DNA from: Sipunculus nudus
Lineage: Eukaryota > Annelida > Sipuncula > Golfingiida > Sipunculidae
Length of the DNA stretch: 64,000 bases
Assembly: GCA_026874595.1 (NCBI GenBank)
Contig: CM049306.1
Span: forward strand, 101,385,142-101,449,141
Direction: 5' to 3'
Positions 13,512 to 24,672 of the stretch are shown here, in pieces. The translations under genes were made by a program, and so were the position numbers. Each line of letters starts with the position of its first letter. Positions within the stretch are counted from its first letter, which is position 1. The notes under the pieces are model-generated. The model was given only the letters and a program-made list of their open reading frames with translations, had not been told where the DNA came from and ran no database searches.

Positions 13512-13561
13512 GTGTGGTCATGATAATATTGCTTACGTATACGTTTTTCATGTTATATACC
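13416..13561 (+). repeat. AT-cored direct repeat, copy B
   Basis: Starts AAAAAAGACTGGAGTGAAAT, carries a longer (AT)n core (about 13459-13508) and ends GTTTTTCATGTTATATACCC. It matches copy A at 12618-12748 in the same orientation. Copy B ends about 38 bp before the stem-loop of the next element. Confidence 0.75.
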
Positions 13562-13598
13562 CTTATATTTGTATATTTGCATTTATTTGCAGTCGTTT

Positions 13599-15900
13599 TA
13601 GCTCAGCTGACTGTAAGTCATCTGAGCTATAGCGATCACCCTTTGTCCGTCGTCTGTCCGGCCATCTGGCCGTCTGTCCGTTAACAAAGCACAAATCGTA
13701 ACCGCTGGACCTGGAATCTTCCTACGGGACATCCTGGGAGGTCCATTAAAATTCTCCTTGTAAACCTGGAATTAGGTCTCTGTTACCCATATTCTTTGAG
13801 CTATGGGGCTCCGAAGTACCCCAAGAATAATTGAAAATTTGATACAATTGCTCTAGTATCTGAACAACTAATGCATTCATCACCATGCTTCTATGCATAG
13901 ATATTGATCATGGAGTGTTTCAACAGTTTCTGCAGACTGGTGGGGCTACTTGTATTTGTTTATTTTTTTACGATTTTTTCTCTCTATTTTTGAGACCTCT
14001 TAAGATGCGGTCATCTGTGAACAGGGCAAAATCCTAAGGACTGGACCTAGAATCTTTTCTCTTGACATGCGTGGAGGCCTATAAAAAGTCTCTGAGGAAA
14101 CCAGGAATCAGGTCTCTGTTACCCATATTCTTTGAGCTATGGGGCTTCGAAGTACCCCTCAGAATAATGAAAAATTTGAAACAAAAGCTGAAGTATCTGA
14201 ACAAATAATGCATTGATAACCATGATTTTTTGCATGGATATTGGTCATGGAATGTTTCATCACTTCCTGCAGACTGGTGGCGCCACCTGTATTTTTTTCG
14301 ATTTTTACGATTTTTTTCTCTATTTTTGAGACCTCTTAAGATGCGTCATCTGTTAACAGGGCACAAATCCTAAGGACTGGACCTAGAATCTTCTCTCTTG
14401 ACATGCATGGAGGCCCATGAAAAGCCCTGTGGAAACCTGGAATAAGGTCTCTGTTACCAATATTCTCCGAGCTATGGGGCTCTGAAGTACACCCAAGAAC
14501 AACTAAAAATTTGATACAAAAGCTCGAGTATCCCAACAAATAGTTCATTGATTGCCATGATTCTTTGCATGCATATTCATCATGCAGTGTTTAATCATTT
14601 CCTGTTGACTGGTGGCACAACCTGTATTTTTTCTATTTTTTATGATTTTTTTCTCTATTTTTGAGACCTTTAAAGATGTGGTCATCTGTTAACAGGGCAC
14701 AAATCGTAACCACTGGACCTAGAATCTTCTCTCTTGACATACAGGAAGGCCCATGAAAAGTCTCTGTTGAAACTTGGAATTAGGTCTCTTTTACCCATAT
14801 TCTTCAAGCTATTGGGCTCCGAAGTACCCCCATAATAATAGAAATTTGATACAAAAGCTCAAGTATCTGAACAACTAATGCATTGATCACAATGATTCTT
14901 TGCATAGATATTGATCATGGAGTGTTTCATCAGTTTCTGCAGACTGGTGGCGCTACCTGTATTTTTTTCTATTTTTTTAATGATTTTTTTTGCTCTATTT
15001 TTGAGACCTTAAAAGATGAGGTCATCTGTTAACAGGGCACAAATCGTAACCACTGGACCTAGAATCTTCATACAGGAAGGCCCATGAAAGGTCTCTGTGG
15101 AAACCTGGAATAAGGTCTCTGTTACCCATATCCTCCGAGCTATGGGGCTCAGTAGACCACAAAGAATAACTTAAAATCTGATACAAAAGCTCCACTATCT
15201 CAACAAATTGTGCATTGATTGCCATGATTCTTTGCATGTATTTTCATCATGGACTGTTTCATCAGTTCTTGCAGACTGATGGCGTCATCTGGATTTTTTC
15301 AAATTTTTATACATTTTCTCTCTATTTTTGAGACCTTCAAAGATGCAGCCGTCTGTTATCAGGGCAGGTTGTCAATGAAAGATATCCTTGTTACCCATAT
15401 TCTCCGAGCTATGGGGCTTATAAGCACCCCTAGCATAATTGAAAATTTGATACCAAAGCAGGGTACAAATCATAACCATTACACCTAGAATCTTTTAACT
15501 TACAATCTAGAGAGGTCCATTAAAAGTCTCCTTGGAAACGTGAAATTAGGTCTCTGTTACCCATAATCTTTGAACAATTGGGCTTATAAGCACATCCTAA
15601 AATATTTGAAAATTCGATACCAAAGTAGAGCACAAATGATAACCATTGGACCAAGAATCTTCTCACTTGGCATCCTGAAAATTCCTCAAAAGTTCTCCCC
15701 TCAAAACCTGAAATTGGGTCACAGTGACCTATATTCTCAGAGTTTTGGGGTATGTTTGAGCATCCAAGAAGTAATGAAAAATACACACAAATTGCCAGGT
15801 TCCTCAGGAAAGGCTGGTTGGATTGTCATCAAATTTGGTGTGCTATTGGGTCTTGATGAACTTAAGCTAATATGCATGAATGATGATGCCACCTATATTA
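13599..15900 (+). mobile_element. Helentron-like element, family A copy 1, with ~335 bp tandem array
   Basis: The 5' end is a perfect 8-bp stem TAGCTCAG (13599-13606) / CTGAGCTA (13622-13629) with a 15-nt loop. A TTTGTCCGTC-rich leader follows. The body is a tandem array whose unit contains 'AGGGCACAAATC', 'GGACCTAGAATCTTC', 'GAGCTATGGGGCT' and 'ACTGGTGGCGCCACCTGTA'. The landmark GACCTYTTAAAGATG-type box starts at 13994, 14330, 14665, 15005 and 15332, giving periods of about 327-340 bp. Two shortened or degenerate units follow to about 15780. The same 5' stem-loop and first monomer occur at 43783. The layout (terminal stem-loop, then central tandem repeats) matches non-autonomous Helentrons (HINEs). 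No clear CTAG-type 3' end is visible; a SINE lies immediately downstream and may have replaced it. No coding capacity. Confidence 0.6.
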
Positions 15901-15949
15901 TCGTATAAACTTTATTTATTTTACATAGATTGTACAACTAGTTATCATA

Positions 15950-16145
15950 ACTAATACGTGGCACTCTCCATGGCTCGGTTGTTGGCGCTCGGTAGTCGGT
16001 AAGGGTGGAGGAAACCGGAGGTCCCGGAGAAAACCACCGACCTTGGACGGGCCACTACAACCCATTCTCATAGCAACACCGGGAATCGAACCCGGGTCGC
16101 CAGCGGAGAAGGCCGAGCGTTATACCACTCAGCTGCCCAGGTCCC
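15950..16145 (-). mobile_element. tRNA-derived SINE, copy 1
   Basis: On the minus strand the element begins GGGACCTGGGCAGC. It has a box A-like region (CAGCTGAGTGG...) and a perfect box B-like T-arm (GGGTTCGATTCCC), so the head is derived from a tRNA. A central domain with GGTTTTCTCCGGG and CTCCGGTTTCCTCC follows. The body ends near GAGAGTGCCACG, followed by an AT-rich tail that may reach about 15905. The plus-strand copy at 63795-64000 shares head, central domain and end. The central block resembles conserved domains known from metazoan and mollusc SINEs, but I cannot name the family with certainty. It is not a functional tRNA gene, because the tRNA-like part continues into non-tRNA sequence. 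Confidence 0.85.
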
Positions 16146-16146
16146 T

Positions 16147-17700
16147 ATAAGTTTCCTGTGCAAGGACATATTGTCAACATGTCATTCGGCTGAGCGTCAT
16201 GACCCATGGGTCACTTGTTATAACTGTCTTCATGTATTATCAAGCATGGAAAATTAAATGGATAATAAACAGCTACTGAACAGCTCAACAAATATTGCTT
16301 GGTCCCGTATACAAAGCGATGCCGTTTGTTGTTCTCTTTACATTCGTTCTCTGAATCCTGCAGGAATCAAGTAACAAGTAGATGGTATAAAACATATGCA
16401 CTCAGTACATATCGCAGGTCTGTAGTCATACGATGACAGAATAACATCTATAGCATCCGTTTTCAAGCTACACATACCAAAGCAGATTTATTTTCGGTGC
16501 ATCTGTAGGGAACTCAAAGTTCCTACCACAGCCAGCGCTGAACACGTAACATTGCACATTATTGAGAAGGGAATTAATTGGTTTCAAGGGTGTTGGATGT
16601 ACAAAACAGACTCTACTGGCTGTATGTAAAGCCTGAACTTAATCTCAAGGGACCTATTGGCAATGGCGACGGGTACATGAATACAGTTACGGACGACTGG
16701 CGGCTTTTAAGATCGTGTTAGTCGATTACTACGGGTAAGCAGGACAATTCGCAAATATGTAATCCGCAGAACACATACATATTATGGAATTCGATATATA
16801 CCTTTATAAAACCAAGAATTCATAAAAAACAGACCCCCAGGTATATAGTCACCCTCATGGGGTTTTGTAGTTTGGTACCACTTTTACAATAGTTTACTTG
16901 TCGTGATGCCCTGCTGGTTCAAATAAAGGGATTTACTTATAAGCTCCTTATTCATTGTTAAGCTTTCAAAAAGTGGCTTTAATAGTGCAATTTATTTGAT
17001 TAAAATAGGGAATAAACAGGGATAAAGGGTATACCGCATATACTAATAAGATTAGACACTGAGGATCGACTATTAGAATCATTGAGTATACACCAGGTAT
17101 TTATTATATCTTTGTACTTACATAATATAGAATAAAATGCGGGACACCCGTTGGTTTGTTTACAGGATTGGCAGCATTTTAGTTATATTCAGACACCTGG
17201 ATTCTCATGTAATCCTCTGGTTGTCCGACCAAGTTAAACCCATGGTATACAGGTACACAGACGTAACAAGAGCATATAGAGGTACAAATAGTCCCCCCTT
17301 GAGTTTTATGGGAAGGTGTGGCATTAGTGATATCGAAATATCCCCAAACCTTGGCAAAAACCCCTTTTAAATTCAAAATACTGGCAAAATACTAACCGGA
17401 TTTTAAATAATGAAAATTTACGATTAGCTGTTTAGTTATCAAGAACACCATGTTTTAACTACGAGAACTGGGGGGAGTAATTTGGAAACTGGATAGATTT
17501 GAACAAGAGATCCCTAGGGAAAGGTTATCAAAAATAAAAGGCCGTCATTTTATTGCCAAGAAATATGCTTGCAGCATTTTATGCTAACACCTCCTGCCTT
17601 TGATATGATCATTGGTACAATTCTTTGGTCGTGGATTCAGTTGACCATGATAGGAAACAATTTAAACATTTTCTGATTAATTGAGGAATAAGCAGAAAAA
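16147..17700. other. Intergenic, no supported feature
   Basis: AT-rich DNA without long ORFs; the overlapping ORFs at 17137-17376 on both strands show no domain. No repeat was recognised. Confidence 0.5.
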
Positions 17701-18515
17701 TAGTTCACAGAAAGTAAGCTACCAGAGGCAAAACCACCTTCAGGCAAAATTCACATGGCAGTGAATTAATTAAACATGTCTAAACAATTTTGAAATAATT
17801 GAATAAATGTCCATGAAATAAAAGGTGAAAGCTTTGTACTACATATGAAAACATGTGAACTCCGATGTGAAAACATCATTTTGAAAATAATTCTTGTCAA
17901 TTAAATATTCACTGAATTTCCCTTGCAGTGAAGTGAAGGCTGAAGTGTTCTCATATACAGACTTGTCTGAAGGAAAGAGGCAAAGATCCTTTTACGACCG
18001 CAAAATGTCAATAAACAGAGATGGCGCCACCTACAAGTTTTTTAATTCCATGCCAGTCATGTAATCAATATGTATAACAATTTGGTAATGATTGGTGTAG
18101 CGGTTCATGAGATAAAAGGCAAAATGTTTCGCACCATATATGGAAATATGTGAAAAAGGAATATTTGGCGAACATCAACATTTAAAGTCCTGTGTAAACA
18201 TCAGTCTGAAAATGATTCTATTTAATATTGTATTCATTTAATTCCCTTTGCTACAAGGAATCCTTGCATAGTATTTGAAGGCTAAATTTTTACATATTTA
18301 CTGAGTTATCTGAAGTGGAGTGAAAAAGTTTTCTGGACAGCAGAAAGGCGATAAAAAGAGGTGGCGCCACCCGCTAGTTATAATAAAATGTCAATCATAT
18401 GCAGAGTATGACTCAAACATTGAGTGAAGAAAGCAGAAATGGTTTTGGAGATATTTGAATAGATATAAGAATAGTCGGGACGGACGGACGGAAGGAAGGA
18501 AGGACGGACGCGGAC
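17700..18515 (-). repeat. Two-unit tandem array, probably reverse-oriented family A-like element
   Basis: Two related units of about 300-340 bp share 'TGARATAAAAGGYRAAA' (17814 and 18110) and 'GATGGCGCCACCTACAAG / GGTGGCGCCACCCGCTAG' (18021 and 18360). The stretch ends at 18476-18515 in GGACGG/GGAAGG words. That is the reverse complement of the GTCCGTCC-rich leader that follows the stem-loop in the elements at 13599 and 43783. A 5'-to-3' orientation on the minus strand is therefore likely. No terminal stem-loop is visible beyond 18515. Confidence 0.5.
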
Positions 18516-18924
18516 CATTTTGTAGTCCTCTCTCCTTACGTCGAGGGGCTAAGAAGCAATTGATGAGTCCGTCCTCGCGTGCTGTAGACTTTCCTATGCT
18601 GGGGGATGGCATGGCTGCTTTCCGGTTGACCTGGTTTTGGCCACAATTCTTGCTTATTTTCATGGTGAAGTCGAGAGAGCTGGGTGGTTGATGGAGTCAT
18701 AACACCCCCCCCCCTAGTAACGTTACATGCGTCGCATTTACTTTTTATGTAGTTTTTCATAACATGAAATTTCCAAACATTCCTTATGGTTCTCATTGAA
18801 CTTTTATGGAAGGATATTTTTTTTGTAAGGATGGGCAACAGGCATTTGTTTCAAATAATATTAATAACCGATAACAATTAATGATTTCAATGACCTTCAG
18901 TAAATCAATGTGGAATATTAGGAT
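18516..18924. other. Intergenic, short C-run
   Basis: Holds a C-homopolymer near 18706 and overlapping unsupported ORFs on both strands. Nothing else was seen. Confidence 0.4.
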
Positions 18925-19158
18925 ATGGATGGTGAGAATATTTTTAGGCGGCCATCTAAGCAGATACAGGCGTTTGTGTTGGTAGGCGGTCTGTACGTGG
19001 TTTTAGTGTTTATAATGTGTTTTAAGGAGGTAACTGCCTCCCTTTTTAACAAACCACCTTTACCTACGATAGTAATCTTACAACCTTCCGGGATGTGGCA
19101 GACTAGCGACCTCCAGTCAGATTTAGAAAATTACAAGAGACTCGGTTTTACTGTTTAA
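18925..19158 (+). CDS. Hypothetical small single-pass membrane protein (77 aa)
   Basis: ATG at 18925 is preceded in frame by a TAG at 18919, so the start is well defined; TAA closes the frame. Residues 1-15 are polar and basic (R8, R9, K12). Residues 16-33 form one hydrophobic helix rich in V, L, F and G, followed by K34. The remaining 43 residues are soluble and include a PPLP segment. The charge pattern predicts a cytosolic N terminus (type II anchor), as in Golgi glycosyltransferases and sulfotransferases, but no catalytic domain is present and I do not recognise the protein. It could be a complete small protein, a truncated gene copy, or a first coding exon: AAGGAG|GTAACT at 19029/19030 is a usable splice donor just after the membrane helix. 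Codon choice looks less random than in neighbouring ORFs. The 21-bp array starts about 130 bp downstream. Confidence 0.35.
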   Translation: MDGENIFRRPSKQIQAFVLVGGLYVVLVFIMCFKEVTASLFNKPPLPTIVILQPSGMWQTSDLQSDLENYKRLGFTV

Positions 19159-19285
19159 ACCAGCATGGCACACAACACATTCCTAACGGGATAGACCGCC
19201 CATGTTTCCTTCTTCCCTTACTTCCCCCCCCCCCCCCTCACGCGGCATGGCTATCCACACTTTCATTAGGCTGGGACAACCCTAG

Positions 19286-20728
19286 TATAGCAAAGCTGTC
19301 CGATAATAGCAAGACTGTCCACTAAATAACAAAACTGTCGAATAGTAGCAAAGCTGTCCAATAAATATAGCAAGACTGTCCCATAATATAGCAAGACTGT
19401 CCCATAATATAGCAAGACTGTCCCAGAATATAGCAAAACTGTCCCATAATATAGCAAGACTGTCCAAGAATATAGCAGAACTGTCACATAATATAGCAAG
19501 TCTGTCACATAATATAGCAAGACTGTCCCAGAATATAGCAAGACTGTCCGAAAATATAGCAAGACTGTCCCATAATATAGCAAGACTGTCCCAGAATATA
19601 GCAGAACTGTCACATAATATAGCAAGACTGTCCCATAATATAGCAAGACTGTCCCATAATATAGCAGAACTGTCACATAATATAGCAAGACTGTCCCAGA
19701 ATATAGCAAGACTGTCCCATAATATAGCAAGACTGTCCCATAATATAGCAGAACTGTCACATAATATAGCAAGACTGTCCCAGAATATAGCAAGACTGTC
19801 CCATAATATGGCAAGACTGTCCCAGAATATAGCAGATCTGTCACATAATATAGCAAGACTGTCCCAGAATATAGCAAGACTCTCCCATAATAAAGCAAGA
19901 CTGTCCCATAATATAGCAAGACTGTCCCATAATATAGCAAGACTGTCCCATAATATAGCAAGACTGTCCCATAATATAGCGAGACTGTCCCATAATATAG
20001 CAAGACTGTCCCATAATATAGCAGAACTGTCACATAATATAGCAAGACTATCCCAGAATATAGCAAGACTGTCCCATAATATGGCAAGACTGTCCCAGAA
20101 TATAGCAGAACTGTCACATAATATAGCAAGACTGTCCCAGAATATAGCAAAACTGTCCCATAATATAGCAGAACTGTACCATAATATAGCAAGGCTGTCC
20201 CATAATATAGCAAGGCTGTCCCATAATATAGCAAGGCTGTCCCATAATATAGCAAGACTGTCACTTAATATAGCAAGACTGTCCCAGAATATAGCAAAAC
20301 TGTCCCATAATATAGCAGAAATGTACCATAATATAGCAAGGCTGTCCCATAATATAGCAAGGCTGTCCCATAATATAGCAAGGCTGTCCCATAATATAGC
20401 AAGACTGTCCCATAATATAGCAAGACTGTCCCATAATATAGCAAGGCTGTCCCATAGTATAGCAAGGCTGTCCCATAATATAGCAAGACTCTCCCATAAT
20501 AAAGCAAGACTGTCCCATAATATAGCAAGACTGTCCCATAATATAGCAAGACTGTCCCATAATATAGCAAGACTGTCCCATAATATAGCAAGGCTGTCCC
20601 ATAATATAGCAAGGCTGTCCCATAATTTAGTAAGACTGTCCCAGAAAATAGCAAGGCTGTCCCATAATATAGCAAGGCTGTCCCATAATATAGCAAGATT
20701 GTCCCATAATAAAGCAAGGTTGTCCGAC
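19286..20728. repeat. 21-bp minisatellite array (~69 units)
   Basis: About 1.44 kb of tandem units with consensus CAAGACTGTCCCATAATATA plus G. The first few units (to about 19370) are irregular in length; after that the period is a strict 21 bp. Variant units (CAGAACTGTCACATAATATA plus G, CAAGGCTG..., ...CCAGAATATAG) are interspersed non-randomly. Because 21 is a multiple of 3 and only two plus-strand frames contain a stop in the unit, one plus frame and all three minus frames stay open. This produces ORFs of up to 482 codons with 7-residue periods (RLSHNIA; LAILWDS; LLYYGTV). Those ORFs are treated as by-products of the repeat. A C-homopolymer precedes the array near 19226. Confidence 0.97.
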
Positions 20729-23137
20729 ACTCTTGGTGGTCGACACTTGCCAAACCCTGTCGCATTCGTACCTGCACCTCCACATTTACGGGATCGGTTG
20801 TGCCATAAAATTCACTGCACCATCTGGAATATTCCCAAGGTATAAATTTAGCGGTGAAACGATGATTTCATCGCGCATTTTTTTTCCAACGTACATGTCC
20901 GCCTGCACAACATTCCCATACGCAGTTCAGTAAGGATTTAACTTTTTTACTAGATATTATTAGCACCTTAGCCCTTGAAGCCTTTTATTTAAACAACTGA
21001 ACAAAAAGTCAAGTGACATCATTGGACGATTTTAATTATATATTACGCCAATTACATAAATGTCCCTACTGGTTGAAAAAAAAAACCCATAGAAAATCAA
21101 ATGCCTGCATTCAGTGACTTTAATTATATTACACCAATAACATTTAAGCCTTCGCGTATAGTGGGTGGCTATAGAGAAGTTCCTGTCATATGACGAAAAA
21201 GGGACCGTGTGACTGAGATAATTGGATCCTATATTTAGCCTTAAACCACTTCGCCTGTTACATGATCTGTCTGTCACCCTGTGAGGGGTATACCAGGTTT
21301 ACAAATGGTAGGGATGATGCAATGGCCTATTAAAGAGGTATATAGAAAAACTTCAACGGCATTCATCAAATGAGGGTTGTTCCTTCTTTACATTTCCCAG
21401 GTCATCAAAAATGTTGACTTAATATTTTTAGGTTAATATTTTTTTCAATATGATCGTTCTGTGTAATACGACAACAATTATATTTTTGTGCATTATAGCC
21501 AACGTGTGAAAGAGAATTGATTCCAATTTTTGGATTCTAAGAAGTTTTGTCCACTTGAATAATTTTTTTATCAAAGGCGTTAAAATTAACGTTTGAACTT
21601 AATGATAAACCTATAGTTGTTCAATATTTTAGAAAAAAATAGCACAATAACCAGACAGAGACAAGCAGACTGTATTTTTGAACAAGTGAAATCTCATTTC
21701 TCTCGAATGCTTTTTAAAAACTGCTTGGCTGTTGTTATCCATTCCTACTAACAACCCATTACGACTGCAGAATTTTTTTCCCTTAAAAAGGTACCGCTAC
21801 AGGCCATAACATTTTTATTTCGTAACACAGCGTCAAGCGCTGATTTAAAGACTCTTGCTACTGACTTGAAAGACCTTCAAGTCATTTACAAAACTCCCTA
21901 GTGGCTTCTTGTGTCCTTGGTTCGTTACTTGGTAAGAGCAGGAGGAGGAATTTATTGCAGACTCAAGATGGTAGAACGGGAGCTTAGGGAAAACCATTCC
22001 CAGTATGTTTGTACTGTTTGTATTATCAAAATTTCTTTTTATATATATATTTTAATTCTTAACAACCGATATAAACAGCTGGATTAAGCAGATTTCTAAA
22101 TATGATAACGGCCCTGAAGGACTTAACCTATCCAGTATAATCATGAATTACTTATTGAAGTTTCCAGCAATACCATTAAAGTATTAGGCGAGTGACCGCC
22201 TATATATATTCCATACCGGACCTATTAAATGTCTATACTACAAGGTTTTATGGTGGATTTGTGATGGTAAGGATCCACTGATACCTACTGTAAATTTGAA
22301 ATATGCAAATTAGGGCGGCCATGGTGTTTCTTCAGTGTCTCAGGAACTAGTCTTGATGATTGGTCGAAAATGGTGTCTAGAACAAGGTTTTCAGGGTAAA
22401 TGATTTAATAAAACATATTAACAACGATTTGGAATCAAAAGTATCAGTGGCCTCCTCCCATCACAAATACCAGAATACCTTGTCTATAAACTTTACATCC
22501 GTACCCCCTAATGGCAACTCGACTATGTAACACCTAGGTCAAAGCTTATAATAAATGGTAAAACTAATACATTTCGACGGTGTCACATATATCGCGAACA
22601 CAAGAAAATTGCCTCGGTTTCCGGCGATAATTGCTCTAGAGCCAATCGTAATTTCGTTTGTCAGGATCAACAGAATAACCTCGCAAATTACGATAACGAA
22701 AAAGAGCGAGTGCCTGCCAGTATTGTGATTTGTTTACATCCGCAGGCTTGAGTAGAATAAATAACCGCTTGACCTTTTCACGAAGCTTACACAATGAAAA
22801 ACAGAAACACAAACTCAGCCGACACGCTTGCTTTTTTGCTGGCTTTGAATAACGCAGCTGAGCACAGGGAGCTTCTGTGGTCCCGGCACTGATTTTAATT
22901 AAAGTAAATGATGTACTCCCCCGAGGGCCCGACATAACCACAAAGTGCACTGGTTAAGGCCCCGGAGCCAACTACAGCGGACGGTCGTCAGTTATGGTGG
23001 GACAGGTTCTTTGTAGGATGAGCTATCAATTTAATTAATCACTGATTTTATGATTTTAGTTATACGGCAAGCCGATCAGCATATATATTATCATACCATA
23101 TTGATAATATGTATATTGTGTCACATGTATATCATAT
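20729..23137. other. Intergenic, weak local repeats
   Basis: No gene is supported. A degenerate direct repeat (GACTTTAATTATATTACRCCAATWACAT-like) occurs near 21030 and 21115. The region about 22600-22990 is GC-balanced with a minus-strand ORF (22636-22950, 104 codons) that has no domain; it may be a unique regulatory island. Confidence 0.4.
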
Positions 23138-23294
23138 TATATATATATATATATGTATGTATATATATATATAGTGTGTCTATTTGCATTAACACAGGAT
23201 ATGTATTGTTAGCTCAATTAAACTTTATCATATATTAAATTTATATATTATGTAGTGGGTGGGGGAGAATTGGCCCCGACGTTTAAAACTGAAT
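23138..23294. repeat. AT microsatellite and G-homopolymer
   Basis: TA-rich run at 23138-23173 with ATGT interruptions, then a G-run of about 14 bp near 23280. Confidence 0.9.
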
Positions 23295-23799
23295 TCAAGG
23301 GGGGGGGGGGGGGCTTGGTTATGAAGTCACTCGATACTTTAAAATAGACAGCCCACATCGTGTAAGTTATCTCACGACAATACCACATGGTTTAGCGGGG
23401 AACTCCTTTTTGTTTGCAGCGTTTATTTAACCAGTTGTACTCATTATTATTTTATAATTATAAGTTCGAAATTCGACAGACATGCAAAAATGATTCAGAA
23501 TAAACGAACATTTTACGTGTTATGACCAAAAGTAAATTTTATAAATTTATGTCACGTATTTTGCACCTGCGCCATGTTTTACCACGAAGAAGATGAACGT
23601 ATATACTGTTCTTAAATTTTCCACGTCGAGACAAATTTAAAGTTTTCTAAAATATTGGTAAATCATGTTTCCCTCTGTCTTCCGGTTCCATAACGCTTTT
23701 TGTTTAATATCAGACAGATTTACATGAGGTTAAGCTCTTTTGGAGTGAGAATCTGTTGCATATTCTTCATTTATAAACTTGGTATAGACTTTATTCCTT

Positions 23800-23905
23800 G
23801 TTTCAGTCATGTTTGAGAATGAATCAAAGATTGCTAATTTTAGTGTCATTCGATAAAATTGTATAATCGTTTCAGTCATATTTGAGAATCATCAAAGATT
23901 GCTTT
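23800..23905 (+). repeat. 69-bp tandem duplication
   Basis: GTTTCAGTCATGTTTGAGAA at 23800 recurs at 23869 as GTTTCAGTCATATTTGAGAA. Both are followed by ATCAAAGATTGCT. Confidence 0.85.
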
Positions 23906-24606
23906 TCTTACTGGCAAATCCGCGAATATTCCCTAATTTGTACACACTGGTCAAATGTTCCAATGCAGGTATAATGGTTATAACATATTTAGCACAACAT
24001 TTCATCCACCTGATCAGATGCAATCAATAGTTTCGGAGACTCAAATTAAGATTTTTTATTAGAAGAGAGTCTGTAAATCCTCTTTAAATATCATATTTCT
24101 TTTGAGAGAGCGTTATAAATGGTGAGTATGCCGGAGTATTTGTTTAGGAGATCCGTTTCAAATCAGAACATGCTTGATCGAGGTAATTAATTAAAGGCTT
24201 TCTCGGGAGCACAGCTGTACGAGATTATACTTCAACCAATGATTCCTTTTTAATTCAATTTAACTGAACCATAATGATCTTTCCTTAATTATCAGCGGTA
24301 ACCACAGAGCCGCCTCGTTCTGAGGACCCCCTCGTCGCCGTGATATATGACGTAATCAGAAATAATGTTACCGGTGGAGGGGTGTGATTGGACAGCTGTG
24401 GGTTATTTTCTCTCCGCTGAACTGATGATTAATAAGCTCACAGAGAGGTCGAGCGACAATAAATCATCTGTTTTGGCCTTTCACTCACAAATCATACGAA
24501 CCCTTGTCTTTGTGACAAAGTACAGCTTAATTGAAATGCACACCACCGTGGCCTGACGCGCTCACAGTGCCCCTCCCCGTCTCAATATGTCAACTCATAA
24601 TCATCC

Positions 24607-24611
<5 letters not shown>
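23906..24611. other. Unique island, possible regulatory DNA
   Basis: About 24180-24560 is GC-balanced and repeat-free. It contains homeodomain-like words (TAATTAATTAA, TGATTAATAA), an E-box CAGCTG and a TGACGTAA half-CRE. ORF 24365-24556 shows no domain. A function as an enhancer is inferred from composition only. Confidence 0.25.
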
Positions 24612-24661
<50 letters not shown>

Positions 24662-24672
24662 CTCTCTCTCTT
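24612..24672. repeat. (CT)n microsatellite
   Basis: CT run interrupted once by AT near 24659. Confidence 0.95.

Noticed and set aside
16070-16145. tRNA gene on the minus strand
   Set aside because: Box A and box B-like sequences are present, but the unit continues into a conserved non-tRNA domain and recurs at 63795, so it is a SINE.
19266-20845. Long ORFs (up to 482 codons) with heptad repeats on both strands
   Set aside because: They are generated by the 21-bp tandem unit, which lacks stops in four frames. Mutually overlapping frames are equally open, and there is no unique flanking coding sequence.
22636-22950. 104-codon minus-strand ORF
   Set aside because: No domain, no clear start context or splice sites. 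The GC-balanced composition is noted as a possible regulatory island instead.
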